A stretch of DNA of 41,390 bases from Clostridiales bacterium (GTDB lineage Bacteria > Bacillota > Clostridia > Christensenellales > Aristaeellaceae). This document shows positions 25,925 through 34,450 of the stretch, in pieces. A program made the translations under genes and the position numbers. The notes below the pieces were generated by a model. The model was not told where the DNA came from, did no database searches, and was given only the letters and a program-made list of their open reading frames with translations. The stretch spans positions 1 to 41,390 of the forward strand of contig JAAYOH010000008.1 in assembly GCA_012520375.1 (NCBI GenBank). Reading direction: 5' to 3'. Each line of letters starts with the position of its first letter. The stretch's first letter is position 1.

Positions 25925-26626
25925 TCACGATCCCGTCAGGGCCCGGGCTTCAAAGATCACCTTGTCGTCCCCCCGGCGGATGCCGGCCACCAGGTCGGGG
26001 GTTGGGCACTCGAGGGCGATATCCTCGCCTTGAAGGGCCTCGCTCAGGTAGTTGACCTGCAGGCTTTTGATGGGCCTGCCGTCGTACAGGTCGCTGATCC
26101 AGTCGGCGTAGCGGGCGTTGTTCATGTGGCCGTTGATGTCCAGGTCGGTGAAGCGTACCCGACGGATCTCCCTGGGGGCGCAGCGTTCGATCTTGAGGGC
26201 GCCGGGCAGGGCCAGACAGCCCTTCCGGGAGGAGGTGGGGAGGGGGGCGGGAAGCATGCCGGGGCGAAGGATCCGCCGCTTCTCGATGTCGATGAGCACC
26301 CAGGCGGCGATGGCCTCCCCGATGCACCGGCCTTCCTTTTCCCAGCTGAAGTAGCGGGGAAAGATGGGCCCGATGAGCTTCCCGGGCCAGGTCGTCGTAC
26401 GGATTTGGTCTCCCATGGTTGCCTTTTCGTAGAGCTGGTAGGCTACCCGGTACAGGATCCAGCACATGCCCGCCCGGACCAGCCGCTCCCGGGGAAAGCC
26501 CAGGGCGGTGCAGTGGATATCGGCCCCCGTCTGCATGTGCAGCAGGATGGCGGAGGGCTTCCACATACCGTTTGCGTCCACCTCGGTGGCGGACAAGGTC
26601 ACGTCTTCAATCAATTGGATATCCAT
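25925..26626 (-). CDS. Acyl-ACP thioesterase (FatA/FatB-like)
   Basis: 233 residues, a double hotdog fold. The N-terminal hotdog includes WILYRVAYQLYEKATMGDQIRT-like sequence and the second carries DLDINGHMNNARYADW, with the Asp-x-Asn-x-His triad of bacterial and plant acyl-ACP thioesterases. It releases free fatty acids from acyl-ACP in the cytoplasm, which may adjust membrane composition. The chosen ATG (MDIQLIED) has GAGGTG about 8 bases upstream; the frame is open for 11 more codons without support. It follows the YvlD-type gene by 10 bp and is probably the last gene of the operon that starts with the COG1092 methyltransferase. Confidence 0.9.
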   Translation of the reverse strand: MDIQLIEDVTLSATEVDANGMWKPSAILLHMQTGADIHCTALGFPRERLVRAGMCWILYRVAYQLYEKATMGDQIRTTTWPGKLIGPIFPRYFSWEKEGRCIGEAIAAWVLIDIEKRRILRPGMLPAPLPTSSRKGCLALPGALKIERCAPREIRRVRFTDLDINGHMNNARYADWISDLYDGRPIKSLQVNYLSEALQGEDIALECPTPDLVAGIRRGDDKVIFEARALTGS

Positions 26627-26636
26627 CGTTTCACCT

Positions 26637-26972
26637 CTATCGTAGTTCTCCCGCAACAAGACACAGGACGTTCACCAACAGCGCCGCCAGGGCCGCCCAC
26701 TCCGGCCCCGCGACGTGAAAGCCGGGCACATAGCGGGCGAGGCACAGGATCAGCCCGCAGTCGATGAGGAAGCCGGACAGGCCCAGGGTCAGGCAGCCGA
26801 TGGGAAAGGTCAGCAGTCGGAGCAGGGGACGGATCAGCAGATAGGCCAGCCCCAGCACCGTGCCCGCCAGCAGGGCGTCCCGCATGGAGTCCGCGGATAT
26901 GCCGTCCAAAAGTCTGGTGCACAGGGGCATGGACAAGAGACAGCTCAAAAAACCGAGCCATTTACCGCGCAT
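26637..26972 (-). CDS. YvlD / phage-holin-4-2-type small membrane protein
   Basis: 111 residues with four hydrophobic segments and the family's LAYLLIRPLLRLLTFPIGCLTLGL stretch (R-P-L-L-x-x-L-x-x-P-x-x-x-x-T-L-G), followed by a C-terminal segment after GPEWAALAALL. This is PF04020, a small membrane family of unknown role (YvlD in Bacillus is linked to cell-envelope stress); the phage-holin name is historical. GGAGG stands about 6 bases before the ATG. It overlaps the end of the pseudouridine synthase gene by 11 bp, so expression is coupled. Confidence 0.8.
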   Translation of the reverse strand: MRGKWLGFLSCLLSMPLCTRLLDGISADSMRDALLAGTVLGLAYLLIRPLLRLLTFPIGCLTLGLSGFLIDCGLILCLARYVPGFHVAGPEWAALAALLVNVLCLVAGELR

Positions 26973-27678
26973 CTTCCGCCTCCAGTTCTGTCCGGAAGGA
27001 CTGCCAGATCCCCCGGGCGGGGGGCGGGGCGCGGAAAGCCATGGGCTCCCGCCGCACCGGATGGGTGAGGGCAAGGCGATCCGCCCACAGGGCGATCTGC
27101 TGGCCCGGTTTGCCGCCGCCGTACCGGGCGTCCCCCCACAGGGGGTGACCTGCATGGGCATGCTGGACCCGGATCTGGTGGGCCCGACCGGTCTCCAGCC
27201 GCACCCGCATCAGGGTGAGGGCCTCCCACTGCCCGATGGGCCAGCTTGCCAGCCGGGCTTCCTTCGCGCCGGGGGTCCCCCGGGGGACCACCCGGACGCT
27301 GCCCGTACGGGGATCTTTCAGCAGCCAATCGGTCAGGGTGAGGGGACCATCCACCGCGCCCCGGACCACAGCCAGGTAGCCCTTGTCCACCTGGCGCGTG
27401 GCAAAAGCGTCGCTGAGCCGGGCCGCGGCCTTGGAGGTGCGGGCCAGCACCATGAGGCCTCCCACCGGCCGGTCCAGCCGGTGCACCAGGCCCAGGAAGG
27501 CCTCCCCGGGCTTGTCAAATACCCGGGCGACGTACGCTTTGGCGGCGCCCAGCAGGTCCGGATCCCCCGAAGCGTCCCTTTGCGCCGGCAGGTTGGGCGG
27601 CTTGACCACCACCAGCAGGTGGTTGTCCAGGTACAGGACCTCCACCGGATAGGGACCTGCGAAGAAGCGTTCTCTCAT
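26962..27678 (-). CDS. RluA-family pseudouridine synthase
   Basis: 238 residues. HRLDRPVGGLMVLA contains the catalytic Asp (residue 69) of the RluA family, and LETGRAHQIRVQHAHAGHPLWGD is the second conserved region. It isomerises uridine to pseudouridine in 23S rRNA or tRNA; no S4 domain is present, as in RluA/TruC-like members. The ATG overlaps the methyltransferase stop as ATGA (4 bp), which is why it is preferred to an in-frame GTG four codons earlier. Both genes act on RNA bases if the methyltransferase assignment is right. The precise RNA target is unknown. Confidence 0.92.
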   Translation of the reverse strand: MRERFFAGPYPVEVLYLDNHLLVVVKPPNLPAQRDASGDPDLLGAAKAYVARVFDKPGEAFLGLVHRLDRPVGGLMVLARTSKAAARLSDAFATRQVDKGYLAVVRGAVDGPLTLTDWLLKDPRTGSVRVVPRGTPGAKEARLASWPIGQWEALTLMRVRLETGRAHQIRVQHAHAGHPLWGDARYGGGKPGQQIALWADRLALTHPVRREPMAFRAPPPARGIWQSFRTELEAEDAR

Positions 27679-28538
27679 CTGCCCGTCCACCGCCCCGAAG
27701 CGCCGCAGGGGAGCACGTTGCCCATCTTTCCCATGGGCAGCGCCACTTCTCCCGCCTCCACCAACCCAGCCCGGCCCTTCAGGGCCATGCGCAGCATGTT
27801 GGACAGCACCGTTGGCTGCAGCCCCGTGGTGTAGCTGTTGATCAGCATGAACAGGGCATCGGAAGCCAGCACCTTTTCACAGGCGGATACCAATTCGTAC
27901 AGGGTGTCTTCCAATTTCCAGACCTCGCCCCCCGGGCCCCTGCCGTAGGAAGGGGGATCCATCAGGATGCCCTGGTAGCTGTTGCCCCGGCGCTGTTCCC
28001 GCTGCACGAACTTCAGGGCGTCGTCCACGATCCAGCGCACCCTGGTCTCGTCGATCTTCGACAGCTTGCGGTTGTCCCCCGCCCAGGCCACCATGCCCTT
28101 GGCGGCGTCCACGTGGGTGACGTGGGCCCCCGCCGCCGCGCAGGCAACGGTGGCGCCCCCGGTGTATCCGAACAGGTTGAGCACCCGGATGGGCCGCCCC
28201 GCGTTCCGGATCAGGCCTCCCATCCAGTCCCAGTTCACCGCCTGCTCCGGGAACAGGCCGGTGTGCTTGAAACCGGTGGGCCGCACAAAAAACGAGAGGC
28301 CGCCGTATGTCACCGTCCACTTGTCGGGCAGGTTACGGAAGAATTCCCACTGACCGCCGCCCCCGGCGGACCGGTGGTACCGGGCCTGGGCGCCCTTCCA
28401 CAAGCCGGGTTCCTGCCGGGGCCAAATGGCCTGGGGATCGGGCCGGCACAGGATGACATCCTTCCAGCGCTCCAGCTTTTCCCCGTCCCCGGCGTCCAGC
28501 AGTTCGTAATCCGTCCATTTGTCCGCAAGATAGATCAT
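27675..28538 (-). CDS. COG1092-type class I SAM-dependent methyltransferase (RlmI/RlmK-like)
   Basis: About 287 residues. The SAM-binding motif I is VLNLFGYTGGATVACAAAG, followed by VTHVDAAKGMV (motif II Asp) and the catalytic ILMDPPSYGRGP (DPPxxGRG motif). These are features of the COG1092 group that methylates 23S rRNA cytosines; there is no N-terminal PUA domain, so it is a short member. GGAGG lies 2 bases before one ATG and 5 bases before the next, so the second (28538) is taken. It heads a four-gene operon behind a strong promoter. The target base is not known. Confidence 0.88.
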   Translation of the reverse strand: MIYLADKWTDYELLDAGDGEKLERWKDVILCRPDPQAIWPRQEPGLWKGAQARYHRSAGGGGQWEFFRNLPDKWTVTYGGLSFFVRPTGFKHTGLFPEQAVNWDWMGGLIRNAGRPIRVLNLFGYTGGATVACAAAGAHVTHVDAAKGMVAWAGDNRKLSKIDETRVRWIVDDALKFVQREQRRGNSYQGILMDPPSYGRGPGGEVWKLEDTLYELVSACEKVLASDALFMLINSYTTGLQPTVLSNMLRMALKGRAGLVEAGEVALPMGKMGNVLPCGASGRWTGR

Positions 28539-28567
28539 CATGCCCTCCGGTACTACGGCTTTACTCC

Positions 28568-28596
28568 ATTATAGGAGCAGTGCTTGGCCGCGTCAA
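28568..28596 (-). promoter_or_regulatory. Promoter for the methyltransferase-RluA-YvlD-thioesterase operon
   Basis: TTGACG (28591-28596), 17 bases, TATAAT (28568-28573) on the minus strand, about 30 bases before the start codon. Confidence 0.8.
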
Positions 28597-28709
28597 GCGC
28601 GGGAAAGAAAACAAAGGGTCTTGTAGTGGGCGTTTTTGTGATGCGACAGGGAAGGGCATCGGAGAAACTGGGGGGAAGAATGCCGCATCATCACGTCCCG
28701 GTATAAACA

Positions 28710-28737
28710 TGGGCTACCGCGGCGATGCGGCAGCCCA
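28710..28737 (-). terminator. Hairpin after the ABC transporter binding-protein gene
   Basis: On the minus strand TGGGCTGCCGC, a six-base loop and GCGGTAGCCCA form an 11-bp stem (one G-U pair), followed by TGTTTAT. It is about 22 bases after the binding-protein stop. Confidence 0.65.
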
Positions 28738-28758
28738 CATGGCTTACAAGGGATTGGA

Positions 28759-29814
28759 TCAGCCGGCGAACTCGGCCCAGTGCTCGGCCCACTTCTCCAG
28801 CAGAGCGGTTTTCTGGGTGCCCAGCCATTCCCAATCGATGACCACAACGCCCAGTTCCTCGTCGGCGGGATAGTTCTCATAGCGGATGTTGGTGTTGGTG
28901 CCCCGGGCACAGTTCTCGTCCTTGCGGGAGAGCTGGTATTCCTCGGAAGCACAGAAGTCCAGGAAGGCAGCGGCGGCCTCGGGATGCGGGCAGCCCTTCA
29001 CCATGCCGGCGCCGGAAGCGCAGGCGGTGTTGCCCTCGACGGGGTACACCAGGCGGATGTTGTCGGCGCCGTTCTTGGTGATCTGCATTTCCACGATGTT
29101 CTCGTAGGTCAGGCCCACCACGTACTCGCCGGCAATGACGGATTTGAATACCTGGGAGGAGGAAGTGGTGATGACGCCGTCGCAGTTTGCGATCAGGGCA
29201 TCGATGTACTCCCAGCTCTTGTCATCCGCGATCTCGTCGCCCATAAGGGCCAGCATGGTGTGGAACTGGCGGTAGGCGGAGGAGGATGCGGCGGGGTCGG
29301 CCTGGATGATCTTGCCCTTCAGGGCGGGATCCAGCAGGTCTTTGTAGCCGGTGATGTTCAAGCCCAGCTCAGCTTCCAGGTCTTTGTTGACCACCAGGGC
29401 CATGTACTGGACGTCGAAGAAGCTATAGTAGCCATAGGGGTCCAGCTTGGACAGTTCGGCGGCGATGGAAGGGGTGTAGGGCTCCAACACATCGTGATAG
29501 GTGGTGCCGTCAGACTCGAACAGACCGCCCATGATGACGTCGGCCTGGGGGTTGTTGATTTCGCCCCGGGCCCGGGCGATCAGCTTGCCCACGGAGTCGC
29601 TGATCCACTCGATGGTGCAGTCGGGATAATAGGTGTACCAGATGTTTTCCACCGTGGCCTGCTGGGGGTCGTCCAGGGTGGAATACACCACAACGGTCTT
29701 GCCGATGGAGGCGGGATCGTCGATGACCCAGGAGGGCTTCTCCTCGGCTGTGGCGACGGCGCACAGGGACAGGACCAGGAGGGTGCAAAGGAGCATAATC
29801 AGGAATCTTTTCAT
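28759..29814 (-). CDS. ABC transporter extracellular substrate-binding protein (Fe(III)/polyamine-like)
   Basis: 351 residues. The N-terminus is a signal peptide (MKRFLIMLLCTLLVLSLC, cut likely after ATA before EEKP). A cysteine is present but LSLC is a poor lipobox, so anchoring as a lipoprotein is doubtful. The mature protein has the periplasmic-binding fold, with VVVYSTLDDPQQ near its start, DVIMGGLFES and SSSAYRQFHTMLALMGD, resembling FutA/AfuA ferric-iron binding proteins; 2-aminoethylphosphonate or thiamine cannot be excluded. GGAGG stands 6 bases before the ATG. It is the third gene after the ATPase and permease, an unusual last position, with a small hairpin before it. Confidence 0.88.
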   Translation of the reverse strand: MKRFLIMLLCTLLVLSLCAVATAEEKPSWVIDDPASIGKTVVVYSTLDDPQQATVENIWYTYYPDCTIEWISDSVGKLIARARGEINNPQADVIMGGLFESDGTTYHDVLEPYTPSIAAELSKLDPYGYYSFFDVQYMALVVNKDLEAELGLNITGYKDLLDPALKGKIIQADPAASSSAYRQFHTMLALMGDEIADDKSWEYIDALIANCDGVITTSSSQVFKSVIAGEYVVGLTYENIVEMQITKNGADNIRLVYPVEGNTACASGAGMVKGCPHPEAAAAFLDFCASEEYQLSRKDENCARGTNTNIRYENYPADEELGVVVIDWEWLGTQKTALLEKWAEHWAEFAG

Positions 29815-29839
29815 GGGGGTTCCTCCTTTTTTCTATTGC

Positions 29840-29857
29840 TAAAGCCTTGCGGCCTTA
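29840..29857 (-). other. Intercistronic hairpin with GCAA tetraloop
   Basis: Minus-strand TAAGGCC-GCAA-GGCTTTA, a 7-bp stem (one G-U pair) closed by a GNRA loop, between the permease stop and the binding-protein ribosome site. No U-run follows. It may stabilise an mRNA end so that the binding protein is made in excess. Confidence 0.45.
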
Positions 29858-29868
29858 TGCCGGGATGA

Positions 29869-31527
29869 TTATACGCTCATGCGTTCGGAGCCCCGGGTGA
29901 ACAGCAGGTACAACACCATACAGGCCACGGTGACCAGGGTGGTGATCGTGGCGAAGGCAGAGGCCGTACCGTAGGAGCCCAGGGATATGTTGGTGTAGGT
30001 GCTCAGGGTGAGGGTGATGGTGCGGTTGTTGTACAGGAAAATGCCGCTGGACATTTCGGTGACGATGGACACGAAGCTGAGGATGGCCCCCGAAATGATG
30101 CCGCTGGACATCTGGGGGATGGTGATGACGGCGAACGTCTTCAGTTTGCTGGCGCCCAGGCTGATGGACGCCTCTTCCGTGGATATGGGGATCTGCATCA
30201 TGGTGGCTGTGGCGGACCGGCTGGTGTATGGCATGCGCCGGATCGCCAGGGCGATAACCATAATGGTCATGGTGCCGATCAGGGAAAAGTAGCGTCCGCT
30301 GAAGGCGATGATCAGGGAGATGCCAATGACCGCGCCGGGCATGATATAGGGCAGCATGGAGATGGTGTCCACGGTGTGGCTCAGGGCGCTGGAACGGCGC
30401 ACCACCAGATAGGCGATGAGCACCGCGATGATGATGATGACCGCCAGGGCGGCGGTAGAGATCACCAGGGTGTTGGTTATCGAGCGGCCCAAGAGCTTGC
30501 GTACCGCGTTTTGGTAGTTGGACAGGGAATAGGTGGACTGGGCGACCTGGCCCTTGTAGTCCCGGAAAGAATCGACGACGATGTAGATCTGGGGCAGTAT
30601 GGCCACCGCGATCAGGATATAACAGTAGGCGTGCATCAAAAAGCCCGCGATGCCCTTGGGCTTTTTCTTTTCGATGGGATGCAGGGAGTTGATGGTGAAC
30701 GTGAACCGGCTGGTGGCGAATTTCTGGAGGAGGAAGACGATCCCGGTCAGGAGGATGGCCAGCACGCTGACCGCCGAGGCGAAGTTGTAGTCCGCACCCA
30801 CCTCGCTGAGGAAGGAGTCGTAAATCAGTACCGGAAAGGTCTTGAAACCCTCGCCGATGATGGCGGGGGTGCCAAAATCAGCAAATGCCCGCATGAACAC
30901 GATCAGGGCGGCGGCCAGGATGGTGGGCACGGTGAGCCCCATAACCACCTTGATGAAGCGCCTGACCCCGGTACAACCCAGGTTGGCGGAGGCCTCCATC
31001 AAGCTGTTGTCGATGTCCTGGAAAGCGCCGTTCATGTAGATCATGACCAGGGGAAAGAGCTTTAAGGACAGCACCAGCAGGATGCCGTTGAAGCCGTAGA
31101 TGCTGCCGATCTTCAGGCCGAAGGTAGACTCCACGAATTTTGTGATGACACCGGAACGGCCCAGCAGCATGATCCAGGAATAGGCGCCGATGAAGGGCGC
31201 CGACATGGTGCACAAAAGAGACAGCACAAACAGCACCCGCCGCCCCTTCAACTTGTAGAAAGTAAAGAAGTAGGAGAAGGGGATGCCGATCAAAAGGCAG
31301 AGCACCATCACCGCAGCGGACACCTTGAAACTGTTCAGGATGGTGCTGTAATAGTAACTCTTGGAAAAGAACTTCACGAAGCTCTTCATGGTAAAGCCGT
31401 CTTCCTGGGTGTAGAAGGCTTCCCACATCAGGCGTACACAGGGATAGATGAAGAAGAGCAGGAACAGGCACAGCAGGGCGATACCGATCCAGGTCCACAG
31501 ATCTACCCGCTTTCGCGATCTGGTCAT
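29869..31527 (-). CDS. ABC transporter permease, fused two-domain (FbpB-like)
   Basis: 552 residues with about twelve membrane segments, i.e. two permease halves in one chain. Each half carries an EAA-type loop for docking the ATPase: EASANLGCTGVRRFIKVVM in the first and EEASISLGASKLKTFAVITI in the second. This fused form is typical of the Fe(III) and 2-aminoethylphosphonate importers rather than of polyamine importers, which use two permeases. The ATG overlaps the ATPase stop (ATGA, 4 bp) and GAGGAGG lies within the end of the ATPase gene. It moves the substrate released by the binding protein encoded 54 bp further on. Confidence 0.92.
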   Translation of the reverse strand: MTRSRKRVDLWTWIGIALLCLFLLFFIYPCVRLMWEAFYTQEDGFTMKSFVKFFSKSYYYSTILNSFKVSAAVMVLCLLIGIPFSYFFTFYKLKGRRVLFVLSLLCTMSAPFIGAYSWIMLLGRSGVITKFVESTFGLKIGSIYGFNGILLVLSLKLFPLVMIYMNGAFQDIDNSLMEASANLGCTGVRRFIKVVMGLTVPTILAAALIVFMRAFADFGTPAIIGEGFKTFPVLIYDSFLSEVGADYNFASAVSVLAILLTGIVFLLQKFATSRFTFTINSLHPIEKKKPKGIAGFLMHAYCYILIAVAILPQIYIVVDSFRDYKGQVAQSTYSLSNYQNAVRKLLGRSITNTLVISTAALAVIIIIAVLIAYLVVRRSSALSHTVDTISMLPYIMPGAVIGISLIIAFSGRYFSLIGTMTIMVIALAIRRMPYTSRSATATMMQIPISTEEASISLGASKLKTFAVITIPQMSSGIISGAILSFVSIVTEMSSGIFLYNNRTITLTLSTYTNISLGSYGTASAFATITTLVTVACMVLYLLFTRGSERMSV

Positions 31528-32666
31528 TTGCGCACCGCCTCCTCTTCAAAGGCTTTTACCTCATTGCAGATGCCCTGCATCATACTCGTCTCGTCATCCA
31601 CGCCAAAGACGTTGAACTTGTCGGTGTTCACCGTCAGCTTGATCTTGCTGCCCGGGGGCAGGATGGAATCGATCTGGGATTCCTGAATGATTTCCGCCTC
31701 TTCGCCGCTGTCCAGGGTGACGAAGTAGTGGGTGTTCAGGCCCAGGAACACACTGTCGTCGATGGTGGCCCGGATCCCCGGACCCGTATAGCCTGTAGGC
31801 ATGAGCAGCAGTTCCTCCGGGCGCACGGACAGCAGCGCTTCCCCAATCCGTGCCCGTGCCGGGTCGATGGCGGGCACAGACACCTCGTAGTCGTCGGCGA
31901 AATTCACCTTATAGCCGCTGTCGTCCCGAAGCACCTGCCCCTTCAGGATGTTGCTCTTGCCGATGAAGGTGGCCACGAAGAGGTTGGCGGGACGCTGGTA
32001 GATGTCCTTGGGCCGGCCGACGTGCTGGATCACGCCTGCGTTCATGACGGCGATGCGGTCGGAAATGGCCATGGCCTCTTCCTGGTCGTGGGTGACGTAT
32101 ACCGTGGTAATGCCCACATTTTTTTGGATGTTCTTGATGACGGTGCGCATTTCTACCCGGAGTTTGGCGTCCAGGTTGGACAGGGGCTCGTCCATGAGCA
32201 GAACGTCCGGCCGGATGACCAGGGCGCGGGCCAGAGCAACCCGCTGCTGCTGTCCGCCGGAAAGGCGTTCGGGCATGCGGTCGGCGTATTCGTCGATCTT
32301 CACCAGTTTGAGGAAGGTATCGGTTTCCTTCCGGATCTGCTCTTTGGGCATCTTGCGGTTCTTGAGGCCGAAGGCCACATTTTTGCGCACCGACAGGTGG
32401 GGGAAGATGGCGTAGTTCTGGAATACCATGCCGATGTTGCGCTTGCCCGGGTCGATGTCGTTGATGCGCCGGTCGTTGAAAAAGAAGTCGCCGCCCTCAA
32501 TGCTGTTGAAACCGGCGATCATGCGCAGCAGGGTCGTCTTGCCACAGCCGGAGGGGCCCAGCAGCGTAAACAATTCGCCGTTCGCGATGCTCAGGGACAA
32601 GTCCGGGATGATGGTGACATCCCCGTATTTCTTCAGTGCGTGATGAATATAAATGCCTACGCTCAT
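31524..32666 (-). CDS. ABC transporter ATP-binding protein (PotA/FbpC-like)
   Basis: 380 residues. Walker A is GPSGCGKTT (about residues 39-47), the signature LSGGQQQRVALARAL, and Walker B VLLMDEPLSNLD, all intact. Residues beyond about 240 form the MOI/TOBE-type regulatory region found in PotA, FbpC and MalK. It powers import through the fused permease. GGAGG stands 5 bases before the ATG; the frame is open for 29 codons further upstream, but that stretch runs through the promoter and is not coding. It leads the operon ATPase-permease-binding protein. Substrate is inferred from the partner genes only. Confidence 0.93.
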   Translation of the reverse strand: MSVGIYIHHALKKYGDVTIIPDLSLSIANGELFTLLGPSGCGKTTLLRMIAGFNSIEGGDFFFNDRRINDIDPGKRNIGMVFQNYAIFPHLSVRKNVAFGLKNRKMPKEQIRKETDTFLKLVKIDEYADRMPERLSGGQQQRVALARALVIRPDVLLMDEPLSNLDAKLRVEMRTVIKNIQKNVGITTVYVTHDQEEAMAISDRIAVMNAGVIQHVGRPKDIYQRPANLFVATFIGKSNILKGQVLRDDSGYKVNFADDYEVSVPAIDPARARIGEALLSVRPEELLLMPTGYTGPGIRATIDDSVFLGLNTHYFVTLDSGEEAEIIQESQIDSILPPGSKIKLTVNTDKFNVFGVDDETSMMQGICNEVKAFEEEAVRK

Positions 32667-32731
32667 AGCTACCTCCACAATCGCCTGGAATGAAAATGCG
32701 TGAACCCGAAGAAAATCGGGTATACCTATGC

Positions 32732-32760
32732 AGTATAGCAAAAATATGAACACAATGCAA
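32732..32760 (-). promoter_or_regulatory. Promoter for the Fe(III)/polyamine-type ABC operon
   Basis: TTGCAT (32755-32760), 17 bases, TATACT (32732-32737) on the minus strand, in an AT-rich stretch (about 32720-32820) that contrasts with the GC-rich genes on both sides. No Fur-like box was recognised with confidence. Confidence 0.7.
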
Positions 32761-32845
32761 TGCTTTTTGACCGATTCAGTAGATTATAGGTGATAAAATT
32801 TGATTTATTAAATGCATGCAATCGCAAACCCGCAGATTCCCACAC

Positions 32846-32876
32846 AAAAACGTGCCAGGGGAACAAATCCCCTGGC
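32846..32876 (-). terminator. Intrinsic terminator of the liv operon
   Basis: On the minus strand GCCAGGGG, a seven-base loop and CCCCTGGC (32854-32876), then ACG and UUUUU. An 8-bp perfect stem with a U-run 20 bases after the livF stop. Confidence 0.85.
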
Positions 32877-32896
32877 GCAGGGTTTATCGGTTCCCG

Positions 32897-33604
32897 TCAG
32901 GTGCCCAGATAGGCTTTCCGCACTTCGTCGTCGTGCAAAAGCTCGGCGGCGGCGCCCTGCATGACGATCCGGCCGGTCTCCAGCACATAGCCCCGGTTGG
33001 CGATGGTCAGGGCTTTGCGGGCGTTCTGCTCCACCAGGAGGATGGTGGTGCCTGCGTCGTTGAGCTCTTTGATGATGTCGAAGATCTGCTCCACCAGAAT
33101 GGGGGCCAGCCCCATGGAGGGCTCGTCCAGCATCATCAGTTTGGGCTTGCTCATCAGGGCCCGCCCCATGGCCAGCATCTGCTGCTCGCCCCCGGACAGG
33201 GTCCCGGCGATCTGCTTGCGGCGCTCTTTGAGGCGGGGGAAGCGCTGGTACACGTCCTGCAGGGAGTGTTCGATCTCCCCGGCGGGCCTGGTATATCCCC
33301 CCATTTCCAGGTTTTCCTGGACCGTCATCTGCAGGAATACCCGCCGTCCCTCGGGACACAGGGCCATGCCCTGGGTCACGATGCGGTTGGCGGGGAGCCC
33401 CACGATGTTCTTGCCCTTGAATTCCACGGCGCCGCTCTTGGGCTTTAAGAGGCCGGAGACGGTGTTCAGGGTGGTGGACTTGCCCGCGCCGTTGGCGCCG
33501 ATCAGGGTGACGATCTCCCCCTCGCACACCTCAAAGCTGATGCCCTTGATGGCGTGGATGCTGCCGTAATACACATGGATGTTATCCACCTTCAAAAGGC
33601 TCAT
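32897..33604 (-). CDS. livF: Branched-chain amino-acid ABC transporter ATP-binding protein LivF
   Basis: 235 residues, the LivF length. Walker A is GANGAGKST (about residues 36-44), the signature LSGGEQQMLAMGRAL, and Walker B LMMLDEPSMGLAP; EPSxGLAP is typical of LivF. It energises import of Leu, Ile, Val or related amides. The ATG overlaps the livG stop (ATGA), and the GGAGG-like sequence lies inside livG. It is last in livHMGF and is followed by a clear terminator. Confidence 0.93.
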   Translation of the reverse strand: MSLLKVDNIHVYYGSIHAIKGISFEVCEGEIVTLIGANGAGKSTTLNTVSGLLKPKSGAVEFKGKNIVGLPANRIVTQGMALCPEGRRVFLQMTVQENLEMGGYTRPAGEIEHSLQDVYQRFPRLKERRKQIAGTLSGGEQQMLAMGRALMSKPKLMMLDEPSMGLAPILVEQIFDIIKELNDAGTTILLVEQNARKALTIANRGYVLETGRIVMQGAAAELLHDDEVRKAYLGT

Positions 33605-34449
33605 GCTTTGGCCTCCTTTTGCTTGCCCAGGTAGGCTTCGATCACCACGGGGTTGTTCTGGACCTCTTCCGGGGTCCCCTTGGCGATGATGCGGCCGTAG
33701 TTCAGCACGGCGATGCCCTCGCAAATGCCCATGACCAGCTTCATGTCGTGCTCGATCAGCAGGATGGCGATCTGGAAGGTGTCCCGGATCTTGCGGATGT
33801 TCTCCATCAATTCGACGGTCTCCGCCGGGTTCATACCCGCAGCGGGCTCGTCCAGCAGCAGCAGGGAGGGGCCGGTGGCCAGGGCCCGGAGGATCTCCAG
33901 CCGACGCTGGGCGCCATAGGGAAGGGAACCCGCCCGGTACCGCGCCATGTCCTGCATATCAAAGATTTCCAGCAGCTCCATGGCCCGCCGGTGCATCCGC
34001 TTTTCCGTGGACCAGTAGCGCGGCAGGCGCAGGATGCCGCTGAAGGCCGAGTATTTCATGGCATTGTGCAGGCCCACCTTCACGTTGTCCTCCACCGATA
34101 GGGTGGAGAAGAGGCGGATGTTCTGGAAGGTGCGGGCGATGCCCGCCTTGTTGATCTGCACCGTATTCATGCCGCTGGTTTCCTTGCCGTTGAACAGGAT
34201 GGTGCCGGTGGTGGGTTGGTACACCTTGGTGAGCAGGTTGAAGATGGTGGTTTTCCCCGCGCCGTTGGGCCCGATCAGCCCGGAGATCTCGGTACTGCCG
34301 ATGGTGATGTTGAAGTTGTCCACCGCCTTGAGGCCGCCGAATTCGATGCCCAGGTGCCTGGTTTCCAACACCGGGATCTTGTCCACGTCCCGGGCGGGGA
34401 TGAAGGCGGTGCTGGGCGCCCATACCATTTTCCGGTTGTTTTCGCTCAT
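33601..34449 (-). CDS. livG: Branched-chain amino-acid ABC transporter ATP-binding protein LivG
   Basis: 282 residues. Walker A is GPNGAGKTT (about residues 61-69), with ARTFQNIRLF as the Q-loop region typical of LivG, a signature LPYGAQRRLEILRAL (P-Y-G in place of S-G-G, common in LivG) and Walker B LLLLDEPAAGMNP. A roughly 25-residue N-terminal extension precedes the ABC domain. AAAGGAGG stands 8 bases before the ATG, which is 1 bp from the livM stop. It pairs with LivF as a heterodimer. Confidence 0.93.
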   Translation of the reverse strand: MSENNRKMVWAPSTAFIPARDVDKIPVLETRHLGIEFGGLKAVDNFNITIGSTEISGLIGPNGAGKTTIFNLLTKVYQPTTGTILFNGKETSGMNTVQINKAGIARTFQNIRLFSTLSVEDNVKVGLHNAMKYSAFSGILRLPRYWSTEKRMHRRAMELLEIFDMQDMARYRAGSLPYGAQRRLEILRALATGPSLLLLDEPAAGMNPAETVELMENIRKIRDTFQIAILLIEHDMKLVMGICEGIAVLNYGRIIAKGTPEEVQNNPVVIEAYLGKQKEAKA

Positions 34450-34450
34450 G

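Noticed and set aside
28580-28873. 97-codon plus-strand frame before the binding-protein gene
   Set aside because: It runs antisense into the binding-protein gene and over its terminator, with no ribosome site.
29740-29814. Lipobox in the ABC binding protein (LSLC)
   Set aside because: The residue before Cys is Leu rather than Gly, Ala or Ser, and a normal signal-peptidase I site (ATA before EEKP) follows.
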